Under the pieces are notes generated by a model. The model made no database searches and had not been told where the DNA came from. It saw only the letters and a list, made by a program, of their open reading frames with translations. Shown here piece after piece: positions 16,359-24,055 of a DNA stretch of 32,759 nucleotides (within the stretch, counting starts at the first letter, position 1; each line of letters starts with the position of its first letter). Made by a program: the position numbers and the translations under genes. Source of the stretch: Planctomycetaceae bacterium. GTDB lineage: Bacteria > Planctomycetota > Planctomycetia > Planctomycetales > Planctomycetaceae. Location of the stretch: NCBI GenBank assembly GCA_021732845.1, contig JAKFUF010000003.1, positions 64,001-96,759 on the forward strand, in the 5' to 3' direction.

Positions 16359-16697
16359 CTATCGGTCACCCACGAACTTGATGACCTTCGAGCCCACCCG
16401 GGCCTGCGGGGTTCGCCGCACGGGAGACTCTTCGGCATTGCTCTCTTCGTTGGCAACGCGTTTCGGTGCGGTCGGGCCGGTCGACCGGCTTTCGAAGGCG
16501 TCTTTCGCGGAGACCTCGGTATGCTCCACCGTCATGATGCTGGGCACGCCGCGGTCAAGGAACGGGTCTCCCCCGCCCCGCATGCGTCCGCCCTTCATGG
16601 CCGTGCTGCTGCCGGCGCAGCCCATCAGGCTCACCACCACCGCCAATGTGGACCAACGGGCAACCTGGCAAAGCCGGATCGGAAGTGCATTCTGCAT
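16359..16697 (-). CDS. Small lipoprotein, unknown function
   Basis: The 112-residue product has a signal segment with a lipobox-like LMGC at 24-27, followed by a Gly/Arg-rich stretch (GGRMRGGGDPF) and a charged, probably disordered remainder ending in SKVIKFVGDR. The ATG at 16697 has a strong Shine-Dalgarno, AAGGAGTG, six bases upstream. It sits 71 bases after the preceding paralogue gene and 82 bases before the DUF11 lipoprotein, all on the same strand, which suggests one transcript. I recognise no domain. Confidence 0.72.
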   Translation of the reverse strand: MQNALPIRLCQVARWSTLAVVVSLMGCAGSSTAMKGGRMRGGGDPFLDRGVPSIMTVEHTEVSAKDAFESRSTGPTAPKRVANEESNAEESPVRRTPQARVGSKVIKFVGDR

Positions 16698-16768
16698 GGT
16701 TCACTCCTTGGCCTGAGACGGCTTGATGGGAACGGGGAGTACTGTGACCAGATTGACACGGCCCCGGG

Positions 16769-17668
16769 CTACTCGGTGATGTCCAACAGCTCGTCCACGT
16801 CCGGCATTGTCTTGGAAGATGTCACGCGTGCCGGCTGCCGCGAAGCTGCGGCGTGGCTTGGTGTGGCTTTCGTCCCCTTGGCACTGGTGCGACTCACATT
16901 CGCGCGGGCCGGGGCGGTTTCAGGCAGGGAGAATTGCACTGGAGCACCCGCCCCGAAAAAGGTCACAAATCCTGGACCCTCTGGCGGCTGCCGGCCGCCG
17001 AGGCGAATGATGGCCATTGGCCGGCCGAGTTCGTCGGCTGTCACCAAGGCATCTTCCCGACGCGTGGCCCGCCGCGTTGGCGCCGAATCGCCGATCGCCC
17101 CGCCGATCGCCCGGTCCGGCTGTTCCAGGTAGATCACCTTGGTCACCATCTGGCCGCGGAGTGCCGTCCGAATCTCGTCACCGGTGAAGACCAGTGGCAC
17201 GGGATACTCGGCCGCCCGTCCCGCTGGCGGATGCAGGCGGCTGATCAGCTCCACGGTCGGATAGAGGTCCACACCGGGAAAATCGTCCAGGTCGCTCAGC
17301 TTCAGCCGATAAACCGGACCTACCAGGAAGTCGGCCTGTGCCGGAGCCACCTGGGTGGGGAAGGCCGAGGCGTTCGGACCATAAAACGTCACCTGGCCGG
17401 CACAGGGAAGCTCAACCTTGATCGGCTGAAAGTACTGCTCCAAACCCGGGCGGATGGTTCCGGCCCACGCTCCGGCAATGCCCGGCGGAACTGTCTGTCG
17501 AAGCGGTGCATACCGTTCAGGCTGGGCCTGAACGGGTGCTGTCCAGATCGTCACGCAGCAGACCGGGCTGAGGACCACAAAGATGGCTCCGCTCAGGCAC
17601 CGCCACCAGTTGCCGCGGACTGCGGCACACGGCATCGGTGCCGTCAGCGAGAGTGCAGAGTGTGACAT
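16769..17668 (-). CDS. Exported protein, paralogue of the 17936-19213 lipoprotein
   Basis: The 299-residue product has a signal peptide (hydrophobic segment about 25-45, cleavage likely after PVQA). Residues about 90-215 align with the neighbouring protein encoded at 17936-19213: QVTFYGPNAS against QVRFVGPEGT, GPVYRLKLSDL against GATYRLTLSNL, DLYPTVELI against TLYPTLQVY, PVPLVFTGDEI against PVQITDEDL, and TKVIYLEQP against TKVIYLPSP. The shared region ends with an AIIRLGG or AVLRLGN segment. The C-terminal third is Ala/Ser/Thr-rich and basic and ends DVDELLDITE. It has no lipobox, unlike its paralogue. No named domain is recognised; the repeated beta-strand pattern suggests a surface or periplasmic beta domain. 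The Shine-Dalgarno is weak. A tandem duplication is the simplest origin. Confidence 0.82.
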   Translation of the reverse strand: MSHSALSLTAPMPCAAVRGNWWRCLSGAIFVVLSPVCCVTIWTAPVQAQPERYAPLRQTVPPGIAGAWAGTIRPGLEQYFQPIKVELPCAGQVTFYGPNASAFPTQVAPAQADFLVGPVYRLKLSDLDDFPGVDLYPTVELISRLHPPAGRAAEYPVPLVFTGDEIRTALRGQMVTKVIYLEQPDRAIGGAIGDSAPTRRATRREDALVTADELGRPMAIIRLGGRQPPEGPGFVTFFGAGAPVQFSLPETAPARANVSRTSAKGTKATPSHAAASRQPARVTSSKTMPDVDELLDITE

Positions 17669-17840
17669 GGGTGGTTCCAGCGGTTCAAGATGAAGAGTGC
17701 GGAGTGATGCCTAGAAGTGTCATCAATCCGCAGCCGTCATTTCGAAGTGAGTTGGGTGAGGGGCGAAGAATGATTTCTACTCAATCAGCAGAGTGCCAGC
17801 ACTGTTCGCCATGCCAGCATCTCGACTCTGCACTTCAGCG

Positions 17841-17865
17841 ATCGAAAATCCAAAATCGAAAATCC
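17841..17865 (-). repeat. GATTTTCGATT-type intergenic repeat
   Basis: On the minus strand this reads GGATTTTCGATTTTGGATTT followed by TCGAT. The GATTTTCGATT word recurs downstream of the gene ending at 20764 (20768-20794). Nearby are degenerate GAGTGCAGAGTG-type words (17650-17705), so the 267-base gap is composed mostly of low-complexity intergenic words. Confidence 0.55.
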
Positions 17866-17879
17866 GTCCCGTCAGACAT

Positions 17880-17902
17880 CCCCCGGTGGCTGGCACCGGG
17901 GG
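17880..17902 (-). terminator. Stable hairpin just downstream of the 17936-19213 gene
   Basis: CCCCCGGTG (17880-17888) pairs perfectly with CACCGGGGG (17894-17902) over a 5-base loop, starting 34 bases past the stop of the minus-strand lipoprotein gene. There is no U-tract, so it may stabilise an mRNA end or attenuate readthrough rather than be a classical terminator. Confidence 0.45.
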
Positions 17903-17935
17903 GGGATCTGACTTCCAATTCGCTCACTGGGTCAT

Positions 17936-19213
17936 CTAATCCACAACAGGGTGATTTTCCTGATAGTGGATGTACTTGACCGGCGGTGGCATGCGGATGC
18001 CTGGCGTCTGCTTGACGTCGATCAGCATGTGGTCCACCGGGGGTGGAATCTGCTGGCGGGAGCGATTCCGCACGGTGTGTGACTTCAAACCAGCGGGAGC
18101 ACCGTAGGGCAGGTGGGTTGGCCCAACCAGTCCGATCGGCGTCCCTGTCTGGGGCATGCCCCATGAAGGGGAGGCCCCCAGACCCAGCGGGCTCATGGCG
18201 GGAGTGCCGAAGCCGTTGGGAGCACCCATCATCATCGGGTGCGGGACAGCATGGACATTCTGGGGCGAACCACCGATGGGCATCGGTGCCACCTGTTCAC
18301 CCTTTTCTCCGTCGACCAGGCGAATCTCGGTCATTCCGGCTGCCGTCACGAGTTTCGCGGCTTCAGGAGCGGTTCCCAGATCCTTGTTGCCGAGGCGAAG
18401 CACGGCGAGAATCGTGCCGCGGCGGTCGGCTTCATGCACCGGGTCAATCCCTGGATCGAGCCGCGTCGACACCAGCGTCTCGACACCGGCAATCGCCAGT
18501 TCCTGGTGCTTGGGGCTGGGCAGGTAGATGACCTTGGTCAGGAAGTTGTTGGCTTCCACCTGGTCGAGGTCTTCATCGGTGATCTGGACCGGCACGCCGT
18601 TGTGGGCCAGGTACGCATCCGTCTCGGGGTGCGTCGGGTACACTTGGAGCGTGGGGTACAGGGTCACGGCTTCACGGTTCGGCAGGTTGCTGAGGGTCAG
18701 GCGGTACGTGGCTCCCTGCTGGAAGTCGTACTTGGCCGGAGCCACGAGCTGATTGGTGGCGAATCCGCCGCCAATCTGCCAGCCGATGACCGTGCCCTCA
18801 GGTCCAACAAAGCGAACCTGGGTGGTGGTTGTTTCGAACGACCGGCCGTAGCCGCCACCGCCACCCGGCCCCATGAAGGGGCCAGGAGGACACCCGGGTC
18901 CGCCCATTCCGCCCATGCCTGGTCCGCCCACGCCGCCCATCATGTTCAGGACGCCTGGGCCTGGCCCATCAACCATCGGTCCGGGCCGAACCAGTTGTTC
19001 GGCAGGCGGCGCGAAATAGTGTGCCCCGGCCGGACGGTGACCATTCGGATTGCGATGGTAGTTGGCCAGTTGAATGTCCGAACCACCGGGTCCGGCCACT
19101 GCTGGCCCGGGTCCCGCAGGACCTTCCAGGGTGTTGGATGCGTCGTACACACCCGACCGACACCCCACGCATACGGCAACAAGTGTTGCCACCGCTAAGA
19201 GATAACACTTCAT
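17936..19213 (-). CDS. Gly-rich lipoprotein, paralogue of the 16769-17668 protein
   Basis: The frame extends upstream to 19465, but the ATG at 19213 is the likely start: it is preceded by AGGGGGGT and gives MKCYLLAVATLVAVCVGC, a lipoprotein signal with the anchor at Cys 18. The 425-residue product then has a Gly/Pro/Met-rich linker (about 75-125; MGGVGGPGMGGMGGPG). A domain at about 130-285 is shared with the neighbour at 16769-17668 (QVRFVGPEGT, YRLTLSNLPN, TLYPTLQVYP, TKVIYLPSP, AVLRLGN). The Met/Pro/Gly-rich tail ends in IPPPVDHMLIDVKQTPG and VKYIHYQ segments. It is likely a surface-exposed envelope protein. It is the first gene of the cluster, so its promoter should be in the gap above 19213. 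No enzymatic motif is visible. Confidence 0.85.
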   Translation of the reverse strand: MKCYLLAVATLVAVCVGCRSGVYDASNTLEGPAGPGPAVAGPGGSDIQLANYHRNPNGHRPAGAHYFAPPAEQLVRPGPMVDGPGPGVLNMMGGVGGPGMGGMGGPGCPPGPFMGPGGGGGYGRSFETTTTQVRFVGPEGTVIGWQIGGGFATNQLVAPAKYDFQQGATYRLTLSNLPNREAVTLYPTLQVYPTHPETDAYLAHNGVPVQITDEDLDQVEANNFLTKVIYLPSPKHQELAIAGVETLVSTRLDPGIDPVHEADRRGTILAVLRLGNKDLGTAPEAAKLVTAAGMTEIRLVDGEKGEQVAPMPIGGSPQNVHAVPHPMMMGAPNGFGTPAMSPLGLGASPSWGMPQTGTPIGLVGPTHLPYGAPAGLKSHTVRNRSRQQIPPPVDHMLIDVKQTPGIRMPPPVKYIHYQENHPVVD

Positions 19214-19609
19214 TGCGACCCCCCCTGTGGGTACTACGGGCTCCGACTGAATCACGTGGTTGAGGACAGCGTGAACGCCACGATCGTTGCGGCTTCCCTC
19301 GGCGTTTCGTCGCCGCGTGCCCTTCGACCGGAGAATGCTCATTGATTGCCGTCGACCTGACCGATTCGAAATGGTTACAATCCCGCCGCCTGTCGATGTC
19401 CAAAGATCGCGTCTGGAGACTGATCCCCAGCGTGCCTTTGGGTTTGAACGCCTGTCTTTGTCCAACGAAACCCTCTTTGGGACCGTAGTGAAGCAAAGCC
19501 CTGTTCAGACCATCGCTTGCGTGAACCAACCATTGCCAAATCGTTACAACCATCATTTTCGGAATAAGCGGGCTTGACTCTTTGGTAAATCCCGCATCAT
19601 CGGAACAGC
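19214..19609 (+). other. Divergent promoter region between surface-protein cluster and LolA-like gene
   Basis: This 396-base gap separates two divergent exported-protein genes. A TTGACT at 19574-19579 points toward the plus-strand gene, but no matching -10 fits before the ATG at 19610. No convincing pair was found for the minus strand. ORFs through the gap lack coding character and start signals. Confidence 0.5.
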
Positions 19610-20764
19610 ATGAAGAATCTTCCCACTTTCACAGTTGCCTTAAGTTCTTTATCGCTGGTGGCCTACATTTTTCTTGCAGCTCCCGTGAGCCGCGGACGAG
19701 TGACAGCCGGTCAGCCCGACCCGGCCGCAGCGCCACCTCCGGCTGCTGCCCCCGCCGAGGCGGCGAAACCGCCCGCCGAGGCGGCAAAGCCCCCGGCCGA
19801 GGCTGCCGCAGAAGCCGCAACTCCAGCGGCGAAAACGGGTTCCACGCGGGCGATGCCGAACCCCGGGGCGCACGACGAACTTAAAAAGGCGCGGGAGAAA
19901 CTTCGAAAGATCAGCTCCATCCGCGCGCAGGTGGTCCAGCAGGTCAATGTCTTCGAACTCGGGTTTACCGGTCGCGGTCGCTATCTGCAGGCACCCGACC
20001 ACAAAATGCGGTACGAATTAAAGATTGAGCTGCCGCAGACCGTGGGGACATTCGAGGAGGTTTCTGACGGAAACATCCTCTACTCGCGCCACGAAATTCG
20101 CCCGTTGCCATCCAAGGTGGAGAAGACGTCTGCAAAGGTGGTGGAGGCCGACAAGGAGGCTTCCAAAGAGGCGAAATCCAAAGTGAAGGCCAGCGATCCA
20201 CAGACCCAGGTGATGGTCACCCGCAAAAACGTCAAGAAAATCCTGGATGAAGCCGCGCGGCATCCAGACGCTTCGGTCAAAAATTCTCTGACAGTCGACT
20301 TGGGACTCGGCGGCGTCGCGGCTCTTTTGGGCGCGATTGAACGGGCGATGAAGTTCAACGCCATGAAGACCGAAACCCTGCGCGGCCATCCCGTCGTGGT
20401 CATCGAAGGCACGTGGACCGCCGACCAACTGACCACGTGGCTCGGAAAAGACGCGCCGCGTGGCACACCGCTGCCTTCGTCAATTCCTGACATCGGCCGC
20501 CTGTACCTCGACGCCGAAACCGGCTTCCCCCATCGCTTGATGTATTTGAAGCGCGTTCCCGACCGTGCCGTGCTGCGTTCCATGCTCCAGCTCGATTTCC
20601 TGGACGTGACGCTCAATGAGACGATCGACCCCAAGGAGTTCGTGTTTGCAGGCGGGGGTGATGCCGACACCGTCGACCTCACCCAGGATATCCTGAATCA
20701 GTTGGCCGCCCCGGAACCGCAGGCACAGCCCGAGACAGATCCGGGAGTGCCAGGAGTGCCGTGA
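19610..20764 (+). CDS. Exported protein with LolA-like / DUF1571-like domain
   Basis: The 384-residue product has a signal peptide (hydrophobic about 9-24). An Ala/Pro/Glu linker follows at about 38-75, containing near-perfect repeats of PPAEAAK; the DNA repeats GCCGAGGCGGC with few changes. Residues about 85-350 form a domain with a long amphipathic start (ELKKAREKLRKISSIRAQVV), alternating strands (GRGRYLQAPDHKMRYELKI, EVSDGNILYSRHEIRP) and LYLDAETGFPHRLMYLK near the end. This resembles the LolA-like lipoprotein-carrier fold seen in DUF2092/DUF1571 planctomycete proteins. A Lys-rich insertion (SKEAKSKVKASD) interrupts it. It is predicted to be periplasmic and may bind a lipid or hydrophobic ligand, but this is inference from fold pattern. 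The start lacks a clear Shine-Dalgarno. Confidence 0.78.
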   Translation: MKNLPTFTVALSSLSLVAYIFLAAPVSRGRVTAGQPDPAAAPPPAAAPAEAAKPPAEAAKPPAEAAAEAATPAAKTGSTRAMPNPGAHDELKKAREKLRKISSIRAQVVQQVNVFELGFTGRGRYLQAPDHKMRYELKIELPQTVGTFEEVSDGNILYSRHEIRPLPSKVEKTSAKVVEADKEASKEAKSKVKASDPQTQVMVTRKNVKKILDEAARHPDASVKNSLTVDLGLGGVAALLGAIERAMKFNAMKTETLRGHPVVVIEGTWTADQLTTWLGKDAPRGTPLPSSIPDIGRLYLDAETGFPHRLMYLKRVPDRAVLRSMLQLDFLDVTLNETIDPKEFVFAGGGDADTVDLTQDILNQLAAPEPQAQPETDPGVPGVP

Positions 20765-20767
20765 GCG

Positions 20768-20794
20768 GGATTTTCGATTGCTGATTTTCGATTG
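20768..20794 (+). repeat. GATTTTCGATT-type intergenic repeat
   Basis: Two copies of GATTTTCGATT separated by a few bases directly follow the stop at 20764. The same word occurs, inverted, at 17841-17865. Both copies lie just past the 3' end of an exported-protein gene. Confidence 0.5.
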
Positions 20795-20914
20795 GGGGTC
20801 ACGCAGGACTGCAGAGTTCTTCGCGCCCTGACACGGGCTTGAAACTCGAAGCTGTCCACGCCAGAATCGCTGTCAGATTGTGGTCCTGAGGCCTCTAAAG
20901 AACCTGCAACTGCG

Positions 20915-21157
20915 ATGGCTGAAGAAAAATTCGACGCGCGGCGCGACAAGCTCGTGATGGAAACCCGGACCTTCTGGGATCCAGAACTGCAAAAACTGAG
21001 CGATGTCGACAAGCAGTGGCTCGCCCGCGCGGTGCATGCCTCACCCGACAAGGCCGCCAAGCTCTCCTACGAACGTTCACACACCGGTTTCGTGCGGGAG
21101 ATCACGGTGACGGTGGCTGATGTCGCCCGGTTGTATCAGGAACGCGCCGCGCACTGA
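20915..21157 (+). CDS. Small hypothetical protein (80 aa)
   Basis: The 80-residue acidic/basic mixed protein starts MAEEKFDARRDKLVMETRTF and ends VADVARLYQERAAH. Codons show the same strong third-position GC as neighbouring real genes, and the frame contains no membrane segment or signal peptide. It is probably a cytoplasmic alpha/beta or helical protein. I do not recognise a family. It converges with the zinc deacylase gene with only six bases between their ends, which argues that the end is real. The Shine-Dalgarno is weak. Confidence 0.6.
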   Translation: MAEEKFDARRDKLVMETRTFWDPELQKLSDVDKQWLARAVHASPDKAAKLSYERSHTGFVREITVTVADVARLYQERAAH

Positions 21158-21163
21158 GCCTGC

Positions 21164-22189
21164 TTATTCGAGCACGGCCGGATCGACATCGTGGGCAATG
21201 CAGGCGACGCAATCGCCCTGCGCCACGAGGGTCGGGGCGCGGGTGGCGATCAGCACGCCCGCAGTGGGGGCGATGATGGGCACCGGCTCGCGGTCCGGTC
21301 GTTCGAGGAAGTGAATCTGACCGACGGCTTGGCCGGCAGCCACGTCGGCCCCCAGATCCACCAGGGTTTCATGAATCCCCGACTCCGGGGCAAACCGGTA
21401 GTCTTCGCGGTTCAGGGCCTGCACCCAGCGGGTTGGTGGCAGTCCGCGTGCGGCGCGGGAGCTGACTTCGCCCTTCAGGATGCCAAAGTGCCGCAGGACA
21501 TTGGCCAGGCCAGACTGGGTCAGGCGGTTGACGGCGGCTGTCACCGCTTCGCCACCGCCGAGTTCCGTGGTGATCACGATTTTTCCCTGCCGCTCGGCTT
21601 CGACGGGCAATAGCCCCGAACCGGCGACATCCGCATACAGGAAGGCGAAGTCGGAGCCCCAGGCCAGAGTGCCCGCCGCCATTTTCCGCCGCTGGTCCCG
21701 GTCGGGCAGCAGGTGCATGTGGGCACAGGGATAAAAGTCGACACTGCGTCCGCCGGTGTGCATGTCGATGACGATGTCCGCCTTGGGGAACAGCACCGAC
21801 GACACATAGTGTGCGATGACTTCGGTGACGGTTCCTTCCGGCTTGCCCGGAAAGGCCCGGTTCATGTTGCGGCCGTCAATCGGCGAGAGCCGGGTACTGG
21901 TGCGGACCGCCGGCGAATTCAACGCCGGCACCAAAATCAGCCGCCCTTTCAGATCTGTCGCCTGCAGCGAACGCATCAGCTTGAGGATCGCGATCGGCCC
22001 CGGATACTCATCGCCATGGTTGCCTCCCAGCACCAATGCCGTCGGTCCCGGCCCGCCATTGATGACCCCGATCGGGACTGGAATGTAGGCCCAGCCACCC
22101 AGGTTGTACGACCAGGGAACCTCCAACTGCCCCAGTTGCTTGCCAGGAAGATCGTAATCGATGGAGGTGTGGATGGGGTTGTCGCTCAT
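21164..22189 (-). CDS. Succinylglutamate desuccinylase/aspartoacylase family (DoeB-like) zinc deacylase
   Basis: I placed the start at the ATG at 22189, preceded by CAGGGATT; the frame extends to 22315 but that extension has no family similarity. The 341-residue product carries the M14-like zinc site: GGNHGDE (55-61, ligands His 58 and Glu 61) and DMHTGG (His 144). Characteristic DoeB/AstE-type segments are GRLILVPALNSPAVR, SPIDGRNMNRAFPG and the catalytic-region TTELGGGEAV. A C-terminal beta domain (about 260-341, APTAGVLI) follows. DoeB removes the acetyl group of N-acetyl-diaminobutyrate in ectoine breakdown, but no other ectoine gene is near, so only 'N-acyl amino acid deacylase' is safe. 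It is cytoplasmic, with no signal peptide. Confidence 0.88.
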   Translation of the reverse strand: MSDNPIHTSIDYDLPGKQLGQLEVPWSYNLGGWAYIPVPIGVINGGPGPTALVLGGNHGDEYPGPIAILKLMRSLQATDLKGRLILVPALNSPAVRTSTRLSPIDGRNMNRAFPGKPEGTVTEVIAHYVSSVLFPKADIVIDMHTGGRSVDFYPCAHMHLLPDRDQRRKMAAGTLAWGSDFAFLYADVAGSGLLPVEAERQGKIVITTELGGGEAVTAAVNRLTQSGLANVLRHFGILKGEVSSRAARGLPPTRWVQALNREDYRFAPESGIHETLVDLGADVAAGQAVGQIHFLERPDREPVPIIAPTAGVLIATRAPTLVAQGDCVACIAHDVDPAVLE

Positions 22190-22285
22190 GAATCCCTGTG
22201 AATCTGTCAGTCTAAGTTTCTGTGAGGATCGCTCAGCGTCATTGCCGAGTTCCGCCGGTGCCGGGGTCCGATTGGCATCTTGAGG

Positions 22286-22323
22286 TGTCCGACAAAAGCC
22301 TATTTCAAATCTCAAATTTCACA
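22286..22323 (-). repeat. Inverted partial copy of the TTTGTCGGAC repeat unit
   Basis: On the minus strand this contains GAAATTTGAGATTTGAAAT followed by CTTTTGTCGGACA. These are the same two blocks, in the same order, as in the tandem units at 22424-22589. The arms 22303-22323 and 22424-22444 could pair across about 100 bases. Confidence 0.6.
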
Positions 22324-22423
22324 TTTCACAGTCTGTTCAGCCACACCGAACTGTCGACTGAGCTTCAATTGCGCGAACGTAACTGTTGCCCCACAGTGTG
22401 GATGCTGCGACAAAGTATTTTAC

Positions 22424-22589
22424 TGTGAAATTTGAAATCTGAAATTCCATGAAACTGAGACGCCCGACTTTTGTCGGAAACGTCAAATCTGAAATCTGAA
22501 ATTGCGTTGAAACCAACAAATGGACTTTTGTCGGACACGTCAAATTTGAAATCACGTTGAACCCGGCGATTGGACATTTGTCGGACGCG
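22424..22589 (+). repeat. Three imperfect tandem repeats (about 50-59 bp)
   Basis: Units at 22424-22482, 22483-22539 and 22540-22589 each consist of a TCAAATTTGAAATCTGAAAT-like block, a TTGAAAC-like block, a short variable segment and a conserved (A)CTTTTGTCGGA(C/A)ACG end. Copies are contiguous with no unique spacers, which argues against CRISPR. The first block recurs downstream of ftsH at 7818-7869. Confidence 0.75.
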
Positions 22590-22659
22590 TACCTCTTAAG
22601 TTGTTGCTGTCGTCGCGGGTGGCCGCATCGTAGCCTTGAACCCAGGCGATTGCATCAAA

Positions 22660-23829
22660 CTACGGCGCGCGTTCCAAGATGCTCACATAGTTGGCGACGG
22701 CCGCGCCGCCCATGTTGAACACGCCAGCCAGCTTCGCGTCAGGGATCTGCATCGCACCCGCTTCGCCCATGAGCTGCAGGCAGGCCATGACATGCATCGA
22801 GACACCCGTCGCGCCGATCGGGTGGCCCTTCGATTTCAAACCGCCGGACGGATTGACGGGCAGCTTGCCGTCCTTTTGAGCCCAGCCCTCCTGCACCACG
22901 CGATGCCCCTGGCCGGGAGGCACCCAGCCCATCGCCTCGTACTCCATCAGTTCGGCAATGGTGAAGCAGTCGTGTGTCTCCACCAGGTCGAGATCATCCA
23001 GTGTCACGCCGGCGTTGCGCAGCGCGGTGGACCAGGCGCGGGCGGCACCGGCAAACGCCAGGGGGTCACGGCGGCTGAGCGGCAGAATGTCGTTGGCGTG
23101 CGCGCGGCTGCGAAAGGCAATGCGCCGGGCCATGCTGCGGGCAGTCTCGGCATCGGCCAGCACCAGGGCCGCCGCACCGTCAGAAATCAAGGAGCAGTCG
23201 GTCCGCCGCAGGGGCTCGACAACATAGGGGTTCTTGTCGGAGACCGTGTTGCAGAATTCGAATCCCAGATCCTTGCGGATCTGCGCGTAGGGGTTGGCCA
23301 CACCGTTCTTGTGGTTCTTGGCGGCGATCATCGCCAACTCGCGGCTTTTGTCGCCATGCCGCTCGAAGTACTGCCTGGCGATCCCTCCGAAAATTCCCGC
23401 AAAGCCCGCCGGTCCGGCCTCCTCCTTGTGATAGCTGGCGCACAGCAGCACGTTGCCGACTTCCCCGGTGGGCGTCGCCGTCATCTTTTCGGCCCCGACC
23501 ACCAGCGCCACTTTCCCGCGTCCGGCCGCGATGAAATCCATCGCGGTGTAGATCGCCGCCGAACCGGTGGCACAGGCGTTCTCGGTGCGCATGGCGGGAA
23601 CGCTCGCGAGTCTCTGGTCAGCCAACGCGACCAGCGCCGCTTCAAACCCCTGCCGCGAAAAGCCGTTGTTCATCACCCCGACAAAGATGCCGTCAACATC
23701 CGTGGATTCCACGCCAGCGTGCCGCAGCGCGTCCAGGCTCACGTGGCTCATCAGCGATTCGACATCGGGGTCCTCCCGCTTGCCAAACGGAATGTGCGAC
23801 CAGCCAATAATCTGCGGTTGATTCAACAT
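22660..23829 (-). CDS. SCP2-type thiolase / acetyl-CoA acetyltransferase family protein
   Basis: The start is set at the ATG at 23829 (GGAG eight bases upstream; product MLNQPQIIGWSHIPFGKRED); the frame is open further to 23898. The 389-residue product carries the thiolase nucleophile Cys 86 in TENACATGSA, the ETHDCFTIAELMEYE motif and the active-site His in SKGHPIGATG. The C-terminal block reads FNMGGAAVANYV and lacks the CXG cysteine of degradative and biosynthetic thiolases, placing it with SCP2/SCP-x-like enzymes. By family it makes or breaks C-C bonds of acyl-CoA esters; the substrate (fatty acid, sterol or polyketide-type) is not readable. No partner beta-oxidation gene lies nearby. Cytoplasmic. 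Confidence 0.9.
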   Translation of the reverse strand: MLNQPQIIGWSHIPFGKREDPDVESLMSHVSLDALRHAGVESTDVDGIFVGVMNNGFSRQGFEAALVALADQRLASVPAMRTENACATGSAAIYTAMDFIAAGRGKVALVVGAEKMTATPTGEVGNVLLCASYHKEEAGPAGFAGIFGGIARQYFERHGDKSRELAMIAAKNHKNGVANPYAQIRKDLGFEFCNTVSDKNPYVVEPLRRTDCSLISDGAAALVLADAETARSMARRIAFRSRAHANDILPLSRRDPLAFAGAARAWSTALRNAGVTLDDLDLVETHDCFTIAELMEYEAMGWVPPGQGHRVVQEGWAQKDGKLPVNPSGGLKSKGHPIGATGVSMHVMACLQLMGEAGAMQIPDAKLAGVFNMGGAAVANYVSILERAP

Positions 23830-23897
23830 GCTGCTGACTCCGTGGGGGCTGTGGTCAACCACGATCCAGGGATCATGGCGGCGGTTCGACCAGTTCA

Positions 23898-23903
23898 ATT
23901 ATA
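23898..23903 (-). promoter_or_regulatory. Possible -10 element for the thiolase gene
   Basis: On the minus strand TATAAT is a perfect -10 hexamer 68 bases before the start at 23829. No good -35 is seen at standard spacing, so an activator or another sigma factor may be needed, or it may be chance. Confidence 0.35.
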
Positions 23904-23991
23904 CCCCACTGGTCCCAGGTCTGCGCGTCGACCGACCCGCGCCTCCGCGCCTCACATTGTGCGGATTCTTATGGTTGGGCCAAACTTTTCT

Positions 23992-24021
23992 TTGACAGCC
24001 GTCCGCGCCGACCGCTAGCCT
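23992..24021 (+). promoter_or_regulatory. Sigma70-like promoter for the exported protein at 24056
   Basis: A perfect TTGACA (23992-23997) is followed after 18 bases by TAGCCT (24016-24021; three of six matches). The start codon is 34 bases further on, so the leader would be short and includes the GGAGG Shine-Dalgarno. Confidence 0.5.
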
Positions 24022-24055
24022 GCAAGAAATGGAGCCACGCGGGCGGAGGTTGAAC

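Larger units (their letters stand above)
22190..22659 (+). other. Non-coding repeat-bearing gap between deacylase and thiolase genes
   Basis: This 470-base stretch shows no credible gene. It is markedly AT-richer than its surroundings and holds the tandem repeat and inverted copy annotated separately. Confidence 0.6.

Noticed and set aside
19287-19577. A 96-codon plus-strand ORF in the divergent gap
   Set aside because: No Shine-Dalgarno, no motif, and it occupies the space where promoters for both flanking genes should be.
22424-22589. Possible CRISPR array
   Set aside because: The repeat units are contiguous, imperfect and of unequal length with no unique spacers, and no cas gene is present.
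22636-24018. A 460-codon plus-strand ORF opposite the thiolase gene
   Set aside because: Antisense to the thiolase with its active-site motifs; His/Arg/Gln-rich translation typical of a shadow.
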